NCBI RefSeq assembly: GCF_008124885.1
Contig: NZ_VNHX01000014.1
Coordinates: 1-64,000 of the forward strand
Length of the DNA: 64,000 nucleotides
From: Sphingobacterium allocomposti
GTDB lineage: Bacteria; Bacteroidota; Bacteroidia; Sphingobacteriales; Sphingobacteriaceae
Direction of reading: 5' to 3'
In this document: one piece after another, positions 6,829 through 15,760 of the stretch
Numbering within the stretch: position 1 is the stretch's first letter
Layout: each line of letters starts with the position of its first letter
Notes under the pieces: model-generated
What the model was told of the DNA's origin: nothing
The model's database searches: none
Seen by the model: the letters and a program-made list of their open reading frames with translations, nothing else
Position numbers and translations under genes: made by a program

Positions 6829-8016
6829 TTATTGCTCAAATGTCAGTTTGAAAAGAGCCCCCTCATTAATCGCCGATCGATAGTCCAGCGTCCCCCCCAT
6901 GAGCTTCACATACCGTTTCACGATATTAAGCCCAAGGCCGGTACCGGGAATATTGCCGGTATTATGTGCACGAAAAAAAGGTTCGAACAGGTTTTTTTGA
7001 TCTTCCAATGGAATACCGATGCCATTATCTTTGACACAGATCGTGCACACATCGTCCTTAATTTCAGTAGAAAACTCGATAAAAGTGTCTTCGCCGGAAT
7101 ATTTTATCGCGTTCGATATGAGATTGGTAATGCTGCTTTTAATCAGATGGCTGTCTAAGTAAAACGTGCCTACAGCTCCCGTATGCTGATAAACGATATG
7201 TTGGTTCTTCTTACAGATCATCTGCATCTCTTCGGTTATTTCTTCAGCCAGCTGCACAAGATCGATATCCGCCTTTTTGACAATAACTTTTCCGGCCTCC
7301 AGTTTTTCCAAGGAAAGAAAGTCGTTCAGTATGTTGTTCAACAGCTGTACAGCACCCCGTATCCGGTTTGTGTGTTTTAAGACGTTCTGCAGGTCGGGAC
7401 GCTCCGCGTACTTTTCGATCAGTGAAGCCGACAGCTGGACAGCACTCAGGGGCGTACGGAACTCATGGGAAGCCATAGAGACAAACCGCGACTTCATCTG
7501 GTTCAGTTCTTTTTCCTTCTCTAGCGATAGACTGACGTCTGACTTCGCCTTTTCCAGCTCTCCGACGAGTTTAATCAGATCTTTTGTCCGTTCCCTGACC
7601 TTCTCCTCCAACTCAATGGCGTGTTTACGCAGCTCATCCTCGGCGGCTCTTTCTTTTGTCAGGTCATGAATGAATCCGGTAAAGATGTTCTTATCTCTAT
7701 AGTGCACTTCGCTCACCGCCAAGCGGAAAGGAAATGTACTGCCGTCCTTTTTACGGCCTTTCACTTCCCGTCCGATGCCTATAATCTTTTTTACACCCGT
7801 TTTCTGGTAACTGTATATATAGTTGTCATGGTTACTCCGATCCGGCTCCGGCATGAGCATTGATACGTTATTTCCGATGACTTCTTCAGGCGCATAGCCA
7901 AAAAGCGCAGAAGCAGCAGGATTGATACGCTCGACAATTCCTCTGCTGTCGATAGTGATGATACCGTCTATCGCATTCTCGATTATGGCTTCAAGCAGCT
8001 TAACAGATTCGATCAT
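6829..8016 (-). CDS. FixL-like PAS sensor histidine kinase
   Basis: 395 aa, no transmembrane segment, so cytoplasmic. Residues 1-120 form a PAS domain close to rhizobial FixL. His63 (RSNHDNY) fits the haem-ligating His200 of Bradyrhizobium FixL, and Arg83 (GIGRE) fits Arg220, with the same 20-residue spacing. Ile78, Leu99 and Val101 fall on the distal pocket positions 215, 236 and 238. A coiled linker (120-172) leads to HisKA with His184 (SHEFRTP) and an ATPase domain with DNGIGIP and GTGLGLNIV. Haem-based oxygen sensing is therefore plausible but not proven, since some FixL-like PAS domains do not bind haem. It pairs with the REC-CRP gene 12 bp downstream. Confidence 0.88.
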   Translation of the reverse strand: MIESVKLLEAIIENAIDGIITIDSRGIVERINPAASALFGYAPEEVIGNNVSMLMPEPDRSNHDNYIYSYQKTGVKKIIGIGREVKGRKKDGSTFPFRLAVSEVHYRDKNIFTGFIHDLTKERAAEDELRKHAIELEEKVRERTKDLIKLVGELEKAKSDVSLSLEKEKELNQMKSRFVSMASHEFRTPLSAVQLSASLIEKYAERPDLQNVLKHTNRIRGAVQLLNNILNDFLSLEKLEAGKVIVKKADIDLVQLAEEITEEMQMICKKNQHIVYQHTGAVGTFYLDSHLIKSSITNLISNAIKYSGEDTFIEFSTEIKDDVCTICVKDNGIGIPLEDQKNLFEPFFRAHNTGNIPGTGLGLNIVKRYVKLMGGTLDYRSAINEGALFKLTFEQ

Positions 8017-8017
8017 T

Positions 8018-9700
8018 CTATTTTGTCAGCTTTTTATACTTAATGCGCTTCGGTGCCACATCGCCCAGCCGCTTTTTACGGTTTTCTTCGTATTCCGTAT
8101 AGTTTCCTTCAAAGAAGTAAACCTGAGAGTCCCCTTCAAACGCTAAGATATGGGTACAGATACGATCGAGGAACCAGCGGTCGTGCGAAATCACCACTGC
8201 ACAGCCGCCGAAGTTTTCCAGTCCTTCTTCCAGAGCCCGCAACGTGTTGACGTCAATATCGTTGGTTGGCTCATCGAGCAAGAGCACATTAGAAGCTTTC
8301 TTCAGCGTGATAGCAAGGTGCACGCGGTTTCTTTCGCCCCCCGAAAGCACGCCTACTTTTTTCTGTTGGTCCGCACCGTTGAAATTGAACTTGGACACAT
8401 AGGCACGGGAGTTTACCGGCTTATTTCCTAACAGAATATTGTCACTGCCGTCCGTAATGTTTTCCCAAACCGTTTTATTGGGGTCCAGGTCGTCGTGATT
8501 CTGATCAACGTAGCCCAGAACGACGGTTTCGCCAACCTTGAATGTTCCCGTGTCGGGCTGTTCTTGTCCGGTTATCAGGCGAAATAATGTCGTTTTTCCG
8601 GCTCCGTTGGGACCGATAATTCCCACAATTCCTGCCGGAGGCAGTGAAAAACTTAAATTTTCAAAAAGGAGCTTGTCGCCATACGCTTTGGAGATCGAAT
8701 CGGCTTCGATCACCACATTTCCCAGACGAGGTCCCGGTGGAATAAATAGCTCCAGTTTTTCTTCGCGCTCTTTTGTTTCTTCGGAGGCCAGCTTTTCATA
8801 ATTATGAAGACGGGCTTTCGACTTCGCGTGCCTGGCTTTCGGAGCCATGCGGACCCACTCCAACTCGCGTTCCAATGTTTTTTGACGTTTGCTTTCCTGC
8901 TTCTCTTCCTGCGCTAGACGTTTGGCTTTCTGATCCAACCACGACGAATAATTACCCTTCCAGGGAATTCCTTCTCCGCGATCCAGCTCCAATATCCAGC
9001 CAGCTACGTTGTCCAGAAAATACCGGTCGTGGGTCACGGCAATCACCGTACCTTTATATTGTTGGAGATGTTGCTCCAGCCAGTCAATAGATTCAGCGTC
9101 CAGGTGGTTGGTCGGCTCATCCAGCAGCAGGACGTCCGGTTCCTGAAGTAAAAGGCGACAAAGTGCGACTCTCCGGCGCTCCCCACCTGACAAATTGGCA
9201 ACTTTGGCATCTGGGTCCGGGCAACGGAGTGCATCCATGGCACGCTCCAGCTTGCTATCCAATTCCCAAGCGTTTGTGGCGTCTATTTTATCCTGCAGTT
9301 CGCCTTGGCGGACAAGCAGTTTATCCATCGCGTCTGCATCTTCGTACACCTCAGGCAGACCAAATTTTTCATTAATTTCCTCGTATTCTTTGAGAATAGC
9401 CGTGATTTCGGCCACTCCTTCTTCGACCACCTCCCTGACCGTCTTTTCGGGGTCGAGCTCCGGTTCCTGCGCGAGATAGCCCACGGAGTAGCCCGGCGAA
9501 AACACCACCTCCCCCTGATAGGAGGTATCCAGACCGGCAATAATCTTCAATAGTGAAGATTTTCCAGAACCGTTTAAACCAATTACACCTATTTTCGCTC
9601 CATAGAAGAAAGATAGATAGATATTTTTGAGAACTTGTTTTTGCGGCGGATAAATCTTGTTTACGCCCGCCATAGAAAAAATAATTTTTTCGTCAGACAT
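8018..9700 (-). CDS. ettA: ABC-F protein, energy-dependent translational throttle EttA
   Basis: 560 aa, close to the usual 555. Two ABC ATPase domains with no membrane part: Walker A GLNGSGKS (41-48) and signature LSGGERRRVA in the first, GPNGAGKT and LSGGERNRVH in the second, each with a LLLDEPTN Walker B. The opening, with YPPQKQVLKNIYLSFF, is typical of EttA rather than of antibiotic-resistance ABC-F proteins. EttA binds the ribosomal E site and gates entry into elongation according to the ATP/ADP ratio. It is the first gene of the transcript carrying the FixL-like kinase, with one base between the two frames. Confidence 0.93.
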   Translation of the reverse strand: MSDEKIIFSMAGVNKIYPPQKQVLKNIYLSFFYGAKIGVIGLNGSGKSSLLKIIAGLDTSYQGEVVFSPGYSVGYLAQEPELDPEKTVREVVEEGVAEITAILKEYEEINEKFGLPEVYEDADAMDKLLVRQGELQDKIDATNAWELDSKLERAMDALRCPDPDAKVANLSGGERRRVALCRLLLQEPDVLLLDEPTNHLDAESIDWLEQHLQQYKGTVIAVTHDRYFLDNVAGWILELDRGEGIPWKGNYSSWLDQKAKRLAQEEKQESKRQKTLERELEWVRMAPKARHAKSKARLHNYEKLASEETKEREEKLELFIPPGPRLGNVVIEADSISKAYGDKLLFENLSFSLPPAGIVGIIGPNGAGKTTLFRLITGQEQPDTGTFKVGETVVLGYVDQNHDDLDPNKTVWENITDGSDNILLGNKPVNSRAYVSKFNFNGADQQKKVGVLSGGERNRVHLAITLKKASNVLLLDEPTNDIDVNTLRALEEGLENFGGCAVVISHDRWFLDRICTHILAFEGDSQVYFFEGNYTEYEENRKKRLGDVAPKRIKYKKLTK

Positions 9701-9727
9701 ATGCTATGGTAAATACTTCTTTTTGTA

Positions 9728-9735
9728 CAAATATA
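9728..9735 (-). promoter_or_regulatory. Promoter -7 box for ettA
   Basis: TATATTTG on the minus strand, 27 bp before the ettA start. No clear TTTG -33 box at the expected distance. It probably drives ettA, the kinase and the REC-CRP gene. Confidence 0.45.
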
Positions 9736-9886
9736 GTCATTTTTCAGTCGGGGATAACTGACATTTTGATCGTTCACCTGTACTGGCGTAATTGTTGATA
9801 AAATCTATGAAACAATCAGTGTAGGATTTATATTTTATTTTTACATTTATACATCCTATCATAGTAATAAAAGGAAAGGTTAATAC

Positions 9887-12448
9887 ATGGAAGCTAAATT
9901 TTCACCACGCGTAAAGGATGTTATCTCCTATAGCCGAGAAGAAGCATTACGACTTCGACATGATTATATCGGCACTGAACATCTTTTGCTCGGGCTGATT
10001 CGTGAAGGCGATGGGGTAGCTATAAAGATTTTAAAGAATATTGGGATAGATACGGGCGCTATCCGTCAATCGGTAGAAGATGCCGTAAAGGGATCGTCGA
10101 TGTCCCGGGCCCCCATCGGTAATATGCCGTTGACAAAACAAGCGGAGAAAGTACTAAAGATTACATATTTAGAAGCGAAGATTTTCAAAAGCGACATTAT
10201 CGGCACTGAACACCTGTTGTTAGCTATTTTGCGGGATGAGGAGAATATTGCATCGCAGGTTCTCCAGCAATATAGCATCACCTACGATTTATTTAAAAAC
10301 GAGGTTGAGCAAAACAAGACAAGCGTCACAGACGAGGCGTCAAGCTCTTCAACGGGCGACGATGACTTTGCAGATGACGACCAACAATTTACGGCTCCTA
10401 AAAAGGTTTCGGATATTAAATCGAAGACTCCAGTGCTGGATAACTTTGGCCGTGACCTGACAAAGGCAGCGGAAGAGGGACGGTTGGACCCAATTGTCGG
10501 CCGGGAGAAAGAAATCGAACGTGTTTCGCAGATTCTTTCCCGCCGTAAGAAGAACAACCCTATCCTGATCGGTGAGCCAGGTGTGGGTAAGTCGGCCATA
10601 GCTGAAGGCCTCGCACTTCGGATCGTACAGCGTAAGGTCTCCCGCGTGTTATTCAATAAACGGGTAGTAACGCTTGATCTGGCGTCATTGGTCGCGGGAA
10701 CTAAATACCGGGGACAGTTTGAAGAACGTATGAAGGCGGTCATGAACGAGCTTGAAAAGTCGCCCGACGTCATCTTATTCATTGATGAGATACATACCAT
10801 TGTTGGGGCGGGCGGTGCGTCCGGCTCACTTGATGCGTCGAATATGTTTAAGCCTGCGTTGGCACGTGGAGAAATCCAGTGTATCGGTGCAACAACATTA
10901 GATGAATATCGCCAGTACATCGAGAAAGACGGTGCGTTAGACCGCCGTTTTCAGAAGGTCGTTGTAGAACCGGCGTCGCACGATGAGACTGTAGAGATCC
11001 TCAACCGGATAAAAGACAAGTACGAAGAGCACCATAATGTAACGTATACGCCTGAGGCAATTGAAGCATGTGTATCGCTCACAACGCGCTATATCACGGA
11101 CCGCTTTTTACCAGATAAAGCCATTGATGCGTTGGACGAAGCTGGTTCCCGCGTGCACTTAAATAATATCCACGTTCCTCAGTCTATTATTGACATCGAA
11201 GAAAAGATTGAAGAAGTTAAAGTAGAGAAAAATAAAGTCGTACGCAGTCAGAAATACGAAGAAGCGGCAAAACTCCGCGATACGGAGAAAAAGCTGCTAG
11301 ACCAACTCGAAAAAGAGAAAGCTGCGTGGGAAGCGGAGACCAAGTCTAAACGGTATACAGTGTCGGAAGACAGCGTGGCCGAGGTCGTGGCCATGATGAC
11401 CGGTATACCTGTGCAACGCGTTAGCCAAACCGACAGCCAGAAGCTGTTGAACATGGGCGAGTCCGTAAAGGGAAGAATCATCGGACAGGACGATGCTGTG
11501 CAGAAGCTGGTTAAGGCTATCCAGCGTACGCGGGCGGGTTTAAAAGACCCGAAAAAACCGATCGGCTCGTTTGTATTCTTGGGCCCAACTGGTGTCGGAA
11601 AGACGGAGCTGGCCAAAGAACTGGCTCGTTTTATGTTCGATTCCGAGGACGCGTTGATCCAAATTGACATGAGCGAATATATGGAGAAATTTGCCGTTTC
11701 CCGCTTGGTGGGGGCGCCTCCAGGATACGTGGGATACGAAGAAGGCGGGCAGTTGACGGAAAAGGTACGCCGTAAGCCGTACGCAGTTGTCCTTCTGGAT
11801 GAAATTGAAAAAGCGCACCCTGATGTTTTCAACCTGTTGCTGCAGGTGTTGGACGAAGGTCAGTTGACGGACAGCCTTGGTAGAAGGGTTGATTTCAGAA
11901 ACACGATTATTATTATGACGTCCAATATCGGCGCGCGGCAGCTGAAGGAGTTCGGTCAAGGCGTAGGCTTCTCGACATCTGCCCGTGCAAACCAGGCGGA
12001 TGCACATTCCCGCGGCGTAATCGAGACGGCGTTGAAACGTGCCTTTGCACCGGAATTCCTTAATCGTATCGACGATGTCATCGTGTTTAACTCGCTGACA
12101 AAGGAAAACATCTTCAAGATCATCGATATAGAGCTAAAATCGCTGTTCAACAGGATTGAAAGCTTGGGCTACCATATTACGCTCACCGACAAAGCAAAAG
12201 ATTTTATTGCGGAAAAAGGGTATGACAGCAATTTCGGTGCGAGACCGCTCAAACGGGCTATTCAGAAATATCTGGAAGATCCTATTGCCGAAGAAATCTT
12301 AAAAGGTGAAGTTAAAAACGGTTCCCAACTACATATCGACTATAGTGATGAGCGAAAAGAGATTGAGGTGAAAGCTTTAAATCCCGACTCGTCCGGTAAC
12401 TCCATTGAATCCGACATCACGGAGTCCGATGATAAAAACAAGGAATAG
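9887..12448 (+). CDS. clpC: ATP-dependent Clp protease ATP-binding subunit ClpC
   Basis: 853 aa, a class I Clp/Hsp100 AAA+ unfoldase. Two Clp N repeats occupy residues 1-150, with an acidic linker near 155-180. The first AAA+ domain has Walker A GEPGVGKS at 229-236. A UVR-like middle region (YEEAAKLRD, near 455) marks ClpC rather than ClpA or full ClpB. The second AAA+ domain has GPTGVGKT from 566. It feeds substrates to ClpP, whose gene is at 26475. It is transcribed divergently from ettA across 186 bp and ends at a strong terminator, so it is monocistronic. Translation starts at the ATG after AAAAGGAAAGG. Confidence 0.95.
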   Translation: MEAKFSPRVKDVISYSREEALRLRHDYIGTEHLLLGLIREGDGVAIKILKNIGIDTGAIRQSVEDAVKGSSMSRAPIGNMPLTKQAEKVLKITYLEAKIFKSDIIGTEHLLLAILRDEENIASQVLQQYSITYDLFKNEVEQNKTSVTDEASSSSTGDDDFADDDQQFTAPKKVSDIKSKTPVLDNFGRDLTKAAEEGRLDPIVGREKEIERVSQILSRRKKNNPILIGEPGVGKSAIAEGLALRIVQRKVSRVLFNKRVVTLDLASLVAGTKYRGQFEERMKAVMNELEKSPDVILFIDEIHTIVGAGGASGSLDASNMFKPALARGEIQCIGATTLDEYRQYIEKDGALDRRFQKVVVEPASHDETVEILNRIKDKYEEHHNVTYTPEAIEACVSLTTRYITDRFLPDKAIDALDEAGSRVHLNNIHVPQSIIDIEEKIEEVKVEKNKVVRSQKYEEAAKLRDTEKKLLDQLEKEKAAWEAETKSKRYTVSEDSVAEVVAMMTGIPVQRVSQTDSQKLLNMGESVKGRIIGQDDAVQKLVKAIQRTRAGLKDPKKPIGSFVFLGPTGVGKTELAKELARFMFDSEDALIQIDMSEYMEKFAVSRLVGAPPGYVGYEEGGQLTEKVRRKPYAVVLLDEIEKAHPDVFNLLLQVLDEGQLTDSLGRRVDFRNTIIIMTSNIGARQLKEFGQGVGFSTSARANQADAHSRGVIETALKRAFAPEFLNRIDDVIVFNSLTKENIFKIIDIELKSLFNRIESLGYHITLTDKAKDFIAEKGYDSNFGARPLKRAIQKYLEDPIAEEILKGEVKNGSQLHIDYSDERKEIEVKALNPDSSGNSIESDITESDDKNKE

Positions 12449-12466
12449 TTAATACATAACGTAAAA

Positions 12467-12501
12467 AAAGCGTTGGCCCTGTCGGTCAACGCTTTTTTTT
12501 T
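12467..12501 (+). terminator. Intrinsic terminator of clpC
   Basis: AAAGCGTTG (12467-12475) pairs with CAACGCTTT (12487-12495), extended by three inner pairs, then a run of T to 12501. Confidence 0.9.
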
Positions 12502-12763
12502 ATCTATTAAGCTATAGTTGATTAAGACTACACCGATGTTCCAAACAGCCTGAGCCATGTCACAGGACCGGCATAAGGCCTATCGAAGGTCGTCACGCTG
12601 ATTTGACAACCCAGGGAGCACACGAAAAAGCACCCCTCTGTTTTGCGTTAGCCAGACCAAGTTTTTTATGGCTTGTTTTTTGCTATTTTTTTTAAACTAT
12701 TAACACTTTTTAACGTCTCTATACAAAAGAGAAGTCTATTTTTAACGCTTAAACACGATACAC
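12502..12763. other. Intergenic stretch without recognisable gene
   Basis: 262 bp between the clpC terminator and a lipoprotein gene. It contains T-rich tracts near 12660-12720 but no consensus promoter, reading frame or strong dyad that I can support. It probably holds the promoter and 5' leader of the next gene. Confidence 0.4.
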
Positions 12764-13168
12764 ATGAAAAAAATTCTATTAGCCTTGTTAATCGGTACGG
12801 CGACCCTAACGGTGGGTACTAGCTGTACGAAAGAATATTATGATGTAGTTCCTAGCATCACGATGGTCTATGAGCGCACAGCCGACCAGTGGGAAGGAAC
12901 AGACAATCAGGCATTTTTAACCTTGCCTGTACCCGAGTTGACTGAATATTACGTAAAACAAGGGGTTGTAAGCGTAGCCTATAGCGACGACGGAGAACGA
13001 ACATATAAATCTATAGGAACCAAAGCAGGAGCAGCGTACAGTTTTGATTACCGAGTCGGATCTGTAACTATACGAGCAGAGGATCCCATTTTAGGTGATT
13101 TTTTTGTCGAAGTACCAGACAGGATCTTTATTAAAGTTACCCTTACAGAAGCAGACTTTGTTGAATAG
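12764..13168 (+). CDS. Small secreted lipoprotein of unknown function
   Basis: 134 aa. The N-terminus is a lipoprotein signal (MKKILLALLIG, then TVGTSC with the lipidated Cys at 21). The mature part is mostly predicted beta strands with many aromatic and acidic residues and no catalytic motif. It is probably an envelope lipoprotein. I do not recognise the family. It stands alone between a terminator upstream and a palindromic terminator downstream, so it is likely monocistronic. Confidence 0.7.
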   Translation: MKKILLALLIGTATLTVGTSCTKEYYDVVPSITMVYERTADQWEGTDNQAFLTLPVPELTEYYVKQGVVSVAYSDDGERTYKSIGTKAGAAYSFDYRVGSVTIRAEDPILGDFFVEVPDRIFIKVTLTEADFVE

Positions 13169-13192
13169 CAGCGTTCTCGATAAAAGAATATA

Positions 13193-13220
13193 AAAAAAGG
13201 ATCTGATCAGATCCTTTTTT
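13193..13220. terminator. Perfect palindromic bidirectional terminator overlapping the recN stop codon
   Basis: A 28-bp perfect inverted repeat centred on TGATCA, with A and T runs at the ends. It serves the convergent lipoprotein gene and recN. Its right end overlaps the recN TAA (13219-13221). Confidence 0.85.
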
Positions 13221-14880
13221 AGCTTTCGAGCAGCTCCTTGGCATGTTGCATCGCGGACTCTCCCGGATTGGCTCCGCTTAGCATTTGGGCAACCTCCATA
13301 ACACGCTTATCCTTATCTAAAAGTACGATATTGGTTTTGGTTTTATCGCCCTCGTCTTGCTTATAAACCTTGAAATGAGCATTCCCTTTTGAGGCGATCT
13401 GCGGCAGATGCGTAATAGCTAGAACCTGCATATTTTCCGCAAGCCGTTCCATAATCTCCCCCACGCGCAAAGCTACTTCGCCGGAAATACCTGTATCAAT
13501 CTCATCAAAAATGATTGTCGGAAGCGCGGATGTTTGCGCGATTAGAGATTTCACAGCAAGCATGACACGGGATAACTCCCCGCCCGAAGCCACCTTGTGT
13601 ATAGGCTGAAAAGGCTGTCCCTTATTAGCTGAAAACAAAAATTGGACATCACTTGCACCGCTCGGTTTAAATCGGTCGGCTTCCAGAAACCTAACGTCGA
13701 TCTGCAAGCGGGCATTGGGCATGCCCACCTCCGCGAGTAACTCCTGCACATGCTTTTCCACTTTATCGACCACCGCTGCTCGCGAGCCGTGCAAAACCTC
13801 TGCGACGTGTTGTAGCGCAACGCGGTCACGTTCAACCTGTGTTTCCATTTCTGAAAGATGCCCTTCCTGATCGGCAACAGCCTGTATCTTGGTTTCAAGC
13901 TGTTGCTGCAGCACAATAAGATCGGCTACCGTTTCTAACCGGTGCTTCTTCTGCAGCCCGTAGAGCACACTAAGCCGGTCGTTAACAACGTTCAACCGGC
14001 CTTCGTCCATATAAACCGACTGCTCCAACGTAGCAACCTCGTCAGCGATATCCTTTATTTCAATCAGCGCACTTTCAAGCCGCCCGCTCAATTCTCCTAC
14101 CGAAGCAAGGTAACGTTCTACACCTTGTAGCTGCTGTAAAGCTCCTTTGAGCTCTTCAACGGCGGACTGCTCACTATCAGAAAGTAAATAGTTGGCAGAC
14201 GCAAGACCTCGCTTTATCTCTTCCGCGTTTTCCAGTTGACTCAGTTCTTCCTCCAGCTGCTGTTGCTCTCCATCCTGCAAACGGGCTTCATACAATTCAT
14301 CAAACTGAAATTGATTAAAGTCCAACTCCGCATTATTGGCAGCAATGGTTTCCCTAAGGTGGCGCAACATGTCGGAACTTTCGCGGTAGCGGGCCAACAG
14401 CCGTTTATATTCTGATACTATATTCTGGTTTCCCGCAACGCTGTCTAAAATAAGGAGCTGGAAATGTTCAGTATTCAGCTGTAGCGTGGCGTGCTGCGAA
14501 TGGATATCCATCAGTAGCTCTCCCAGTGCCTTTAATACGTTGAGCGTGACAGGCGAGTCGTTAACAAAAGCTCTGGATTTGCCATCAACTGCTATTTCTC
14601 TACGGACAATTGTTTCAGGTTCATATTCCAGATCATTCTCGGCAAAAAAAGACTGCAGCTCATAGGGCGCTATGCGAAAATAGCCTTCAATAACGCATTT
14701 CCGATCGTTTCTGAAAAAATGTTTACCTTCAACCCGGTTTCCCAGAATCAGTCCCAAAGCGCCAAGGATAATTGACTTTCCGGCTCCCGTCTCTCCGGTT
14801 ATGATGTTAAGACCTGCATCAAACTGAATATCCAGGTTTTCAATCAGCGCATAGTTTGTGATATAAAGTCTACTCAGCAT
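13219..14880 (-). CDS. recN: DNA repair protein RecN
   Basis: 553 aa, the full family length. An SMC-like ATPase of double-strand-break repair: Walker A GETGAGKS in the first 40 residues, a long alpha-helical coiled-coil middle (about 155-370), then signature ASGGELSRVMLA and Walker B TIIFDEIDTGISG. RecN gathers broken DNA ends for RecA-dependent recombination. It starts at ATG 14880. A possible promoter -7 box lies at 15026-15033. Its neighbour on the right is divergent. Confidence 0.95.
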   Translation of the reverse strand: MLSRLYITNYALIENLDIQFDAGLNIITGETGAGKSIILGALGLILGNRVEGKHFFRNDRKCVIEGYFRIAPYELQSFFAENDLEYEPETIVRREIAVDGKSRAFVNDSPVTLNVLKALGELLMDIHSQHATLQLNTEHFQLLILDSVAGNQNIVSEYKRLLARYRESSDMLRHLRETIAANNAELDFNQFQFDELYEARLQDGEQQQLEEELSQLENAEEIKRGLASANYLLSDSEQSAVEELKGALQQLQGVERYLASVGELSGRLESALIEIKDIADEVATLEQSVYMDEGRLNVVNDRLSVLYGLQKKHRLETVADLIVLQQQLETKIQAVADQEGHLSEMETQVERDRVALQHVAEVLHGSRAAVVDKVEKHVQELLAEVGMPNARLQIDVRFLEADRFKPSGASDVQFLFSANKGQPFQPIHKVASGGELSRVMLAVKSLIAQTSALPTIIFDEIDTGISGEVALRVGEIMERLAENMQVLAITHLPQIASKGNAHFKVYKQDEGDKTKTNIVLLDKDKRVMEVAQMLSGANPGESAMQHAKELLES

Positions 14881-15025
14881 ATAGTTATGATTACCTCAAC
14901 GGTTCTTCTTGATGTCGGCCACCGTGGGCCGTCCGATGTTTCCCTTTTCCCTCCAGAGCGACAAGTACAATGTTCAACCGGAACAAGTTAAACCACCTGG
15001 GTCTGAAGGGACTTGTTTATGCTAC

Positions 15026-15033
15026 CAAAGATA
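15026..15033 (-). promoter_or_regulatory. Possible promoter -7 box for recN
   Basis: TATCTTTG on the minus strand. It would give a leader of about 140 nt before recN. No good -33 box is visible, so this call is weak. Confidence 0.3.
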
Positions 15034-15088
15034 GCTAATTAAAGCTCTTTGGAAAATCCACTTTTTACAGAATTTCAAATAAAAATAA

Positions 15089-15096
15089 TAAGTTTG
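15089..15096 (+). promoter_or_regulatory. Promoter -7 box, probably leaderless, for the SprT-like gene
   Basis: TAAGTTTG ends five bases before the ATG at 15102, so transcription should start at or next to the start codon. A T-rich TTTTTA stands at the -33 position. There is no ribosome-binding site. Confidence 0.45.
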
Positions 15097-15101
15097 CAGT
15101 A

Positions 15102-15758
15102 ATGGTTGATTTTTCTGAACAACTTAGTAAATATATGCCTGCGCCCGCAGCCCCGATCGTTTCCGCCTGGATCCGTGACACCGGCTGTCTATTTCGCATT
15201 TCGCGCAGTCGAAAGAGCAAGTTGGGCGACTATATGCCACCCTATCGTGGCGCTCCCCATCGAATCTCTGTCAACCACGACCTCAATCCGTACGCTTTTC
15301 TCATAACAACCATCCACGAGTTCGCCCATTTAAAGACCTATCAGGAATTTGGCAACAGGGTGCGGCCTCACGGCGTCGAGTGGAAACGCAATTACAAAAA
15401 GCTGATGGCTCACTTCCTGCAGCTGCAGATCTTTCCAGCAGATATCTTACAGGCAGTCGAGCAATACATGGAGAACCCTGCTGCCTCAAGTTGCTCTGAT
15501 CTACACTTATTCCGTGCATTAAGCATGTACGATACCAACCGGCGGACGGGCCCAACAGTGGAATCGATACCTCAAGGCGGAATTTTCGCGATCAGAGGCG
15601 GGCGGATCTTTCAAAAAATAGAGAAATTGAGAAAAAGATATAAATGTGTCGAGCTGGAGACAAGTCATATGTACACCTTCCATCCTACCGTAGAAGTTGT
15701 ACCCATCGACCATAAAGACGTTTCCCGTTTATACATTCAAACTAACGATCAACAATAG
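15102..15758 (+). CDS. SprT-like zinc metalloprotease domain protein
   Basis: 218 aa. Residues 60-95 hold HEFAH (His72, Glu73, His76), and a later His90 (RPHGVEWK) could be the third zinc ligand, as in SprT/Spartan domains. The C-terminal third has the pattern YKCVELETSHMYTFHPTVEV, a small beta unit probably related to the SprT zinc ribbon but lacking a CxxC pair. Eukaryotic relatives cut DNA-protein crosslinks. The bacterial role is not settled. It lies divergently from recN and 2 bp before an M28 peptidase, with which it is probably co-transcribed. Confidence 0.8.
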   Translation: MVDFSEQLSKYMPAPAAPIVSAWIRDTGCLFRISRSRKSKLGDYMPPYRGAPHRISVNHDLNPYAFLITTIHEFAHLKTYQEFGNRVRPHGVEWKRNYKKLMAHFLQLQIFPADILQAVEQYMENPAASSCSDLHLFRALSMYDTNRRTGPTVESIPQGGIFAIRGGRIFQKIEKLRKRYKCVELETSHMYTFHPTVEVVPIDHKDVSRLYIQTNDQQ

Positions 15759-15760
15759 GC

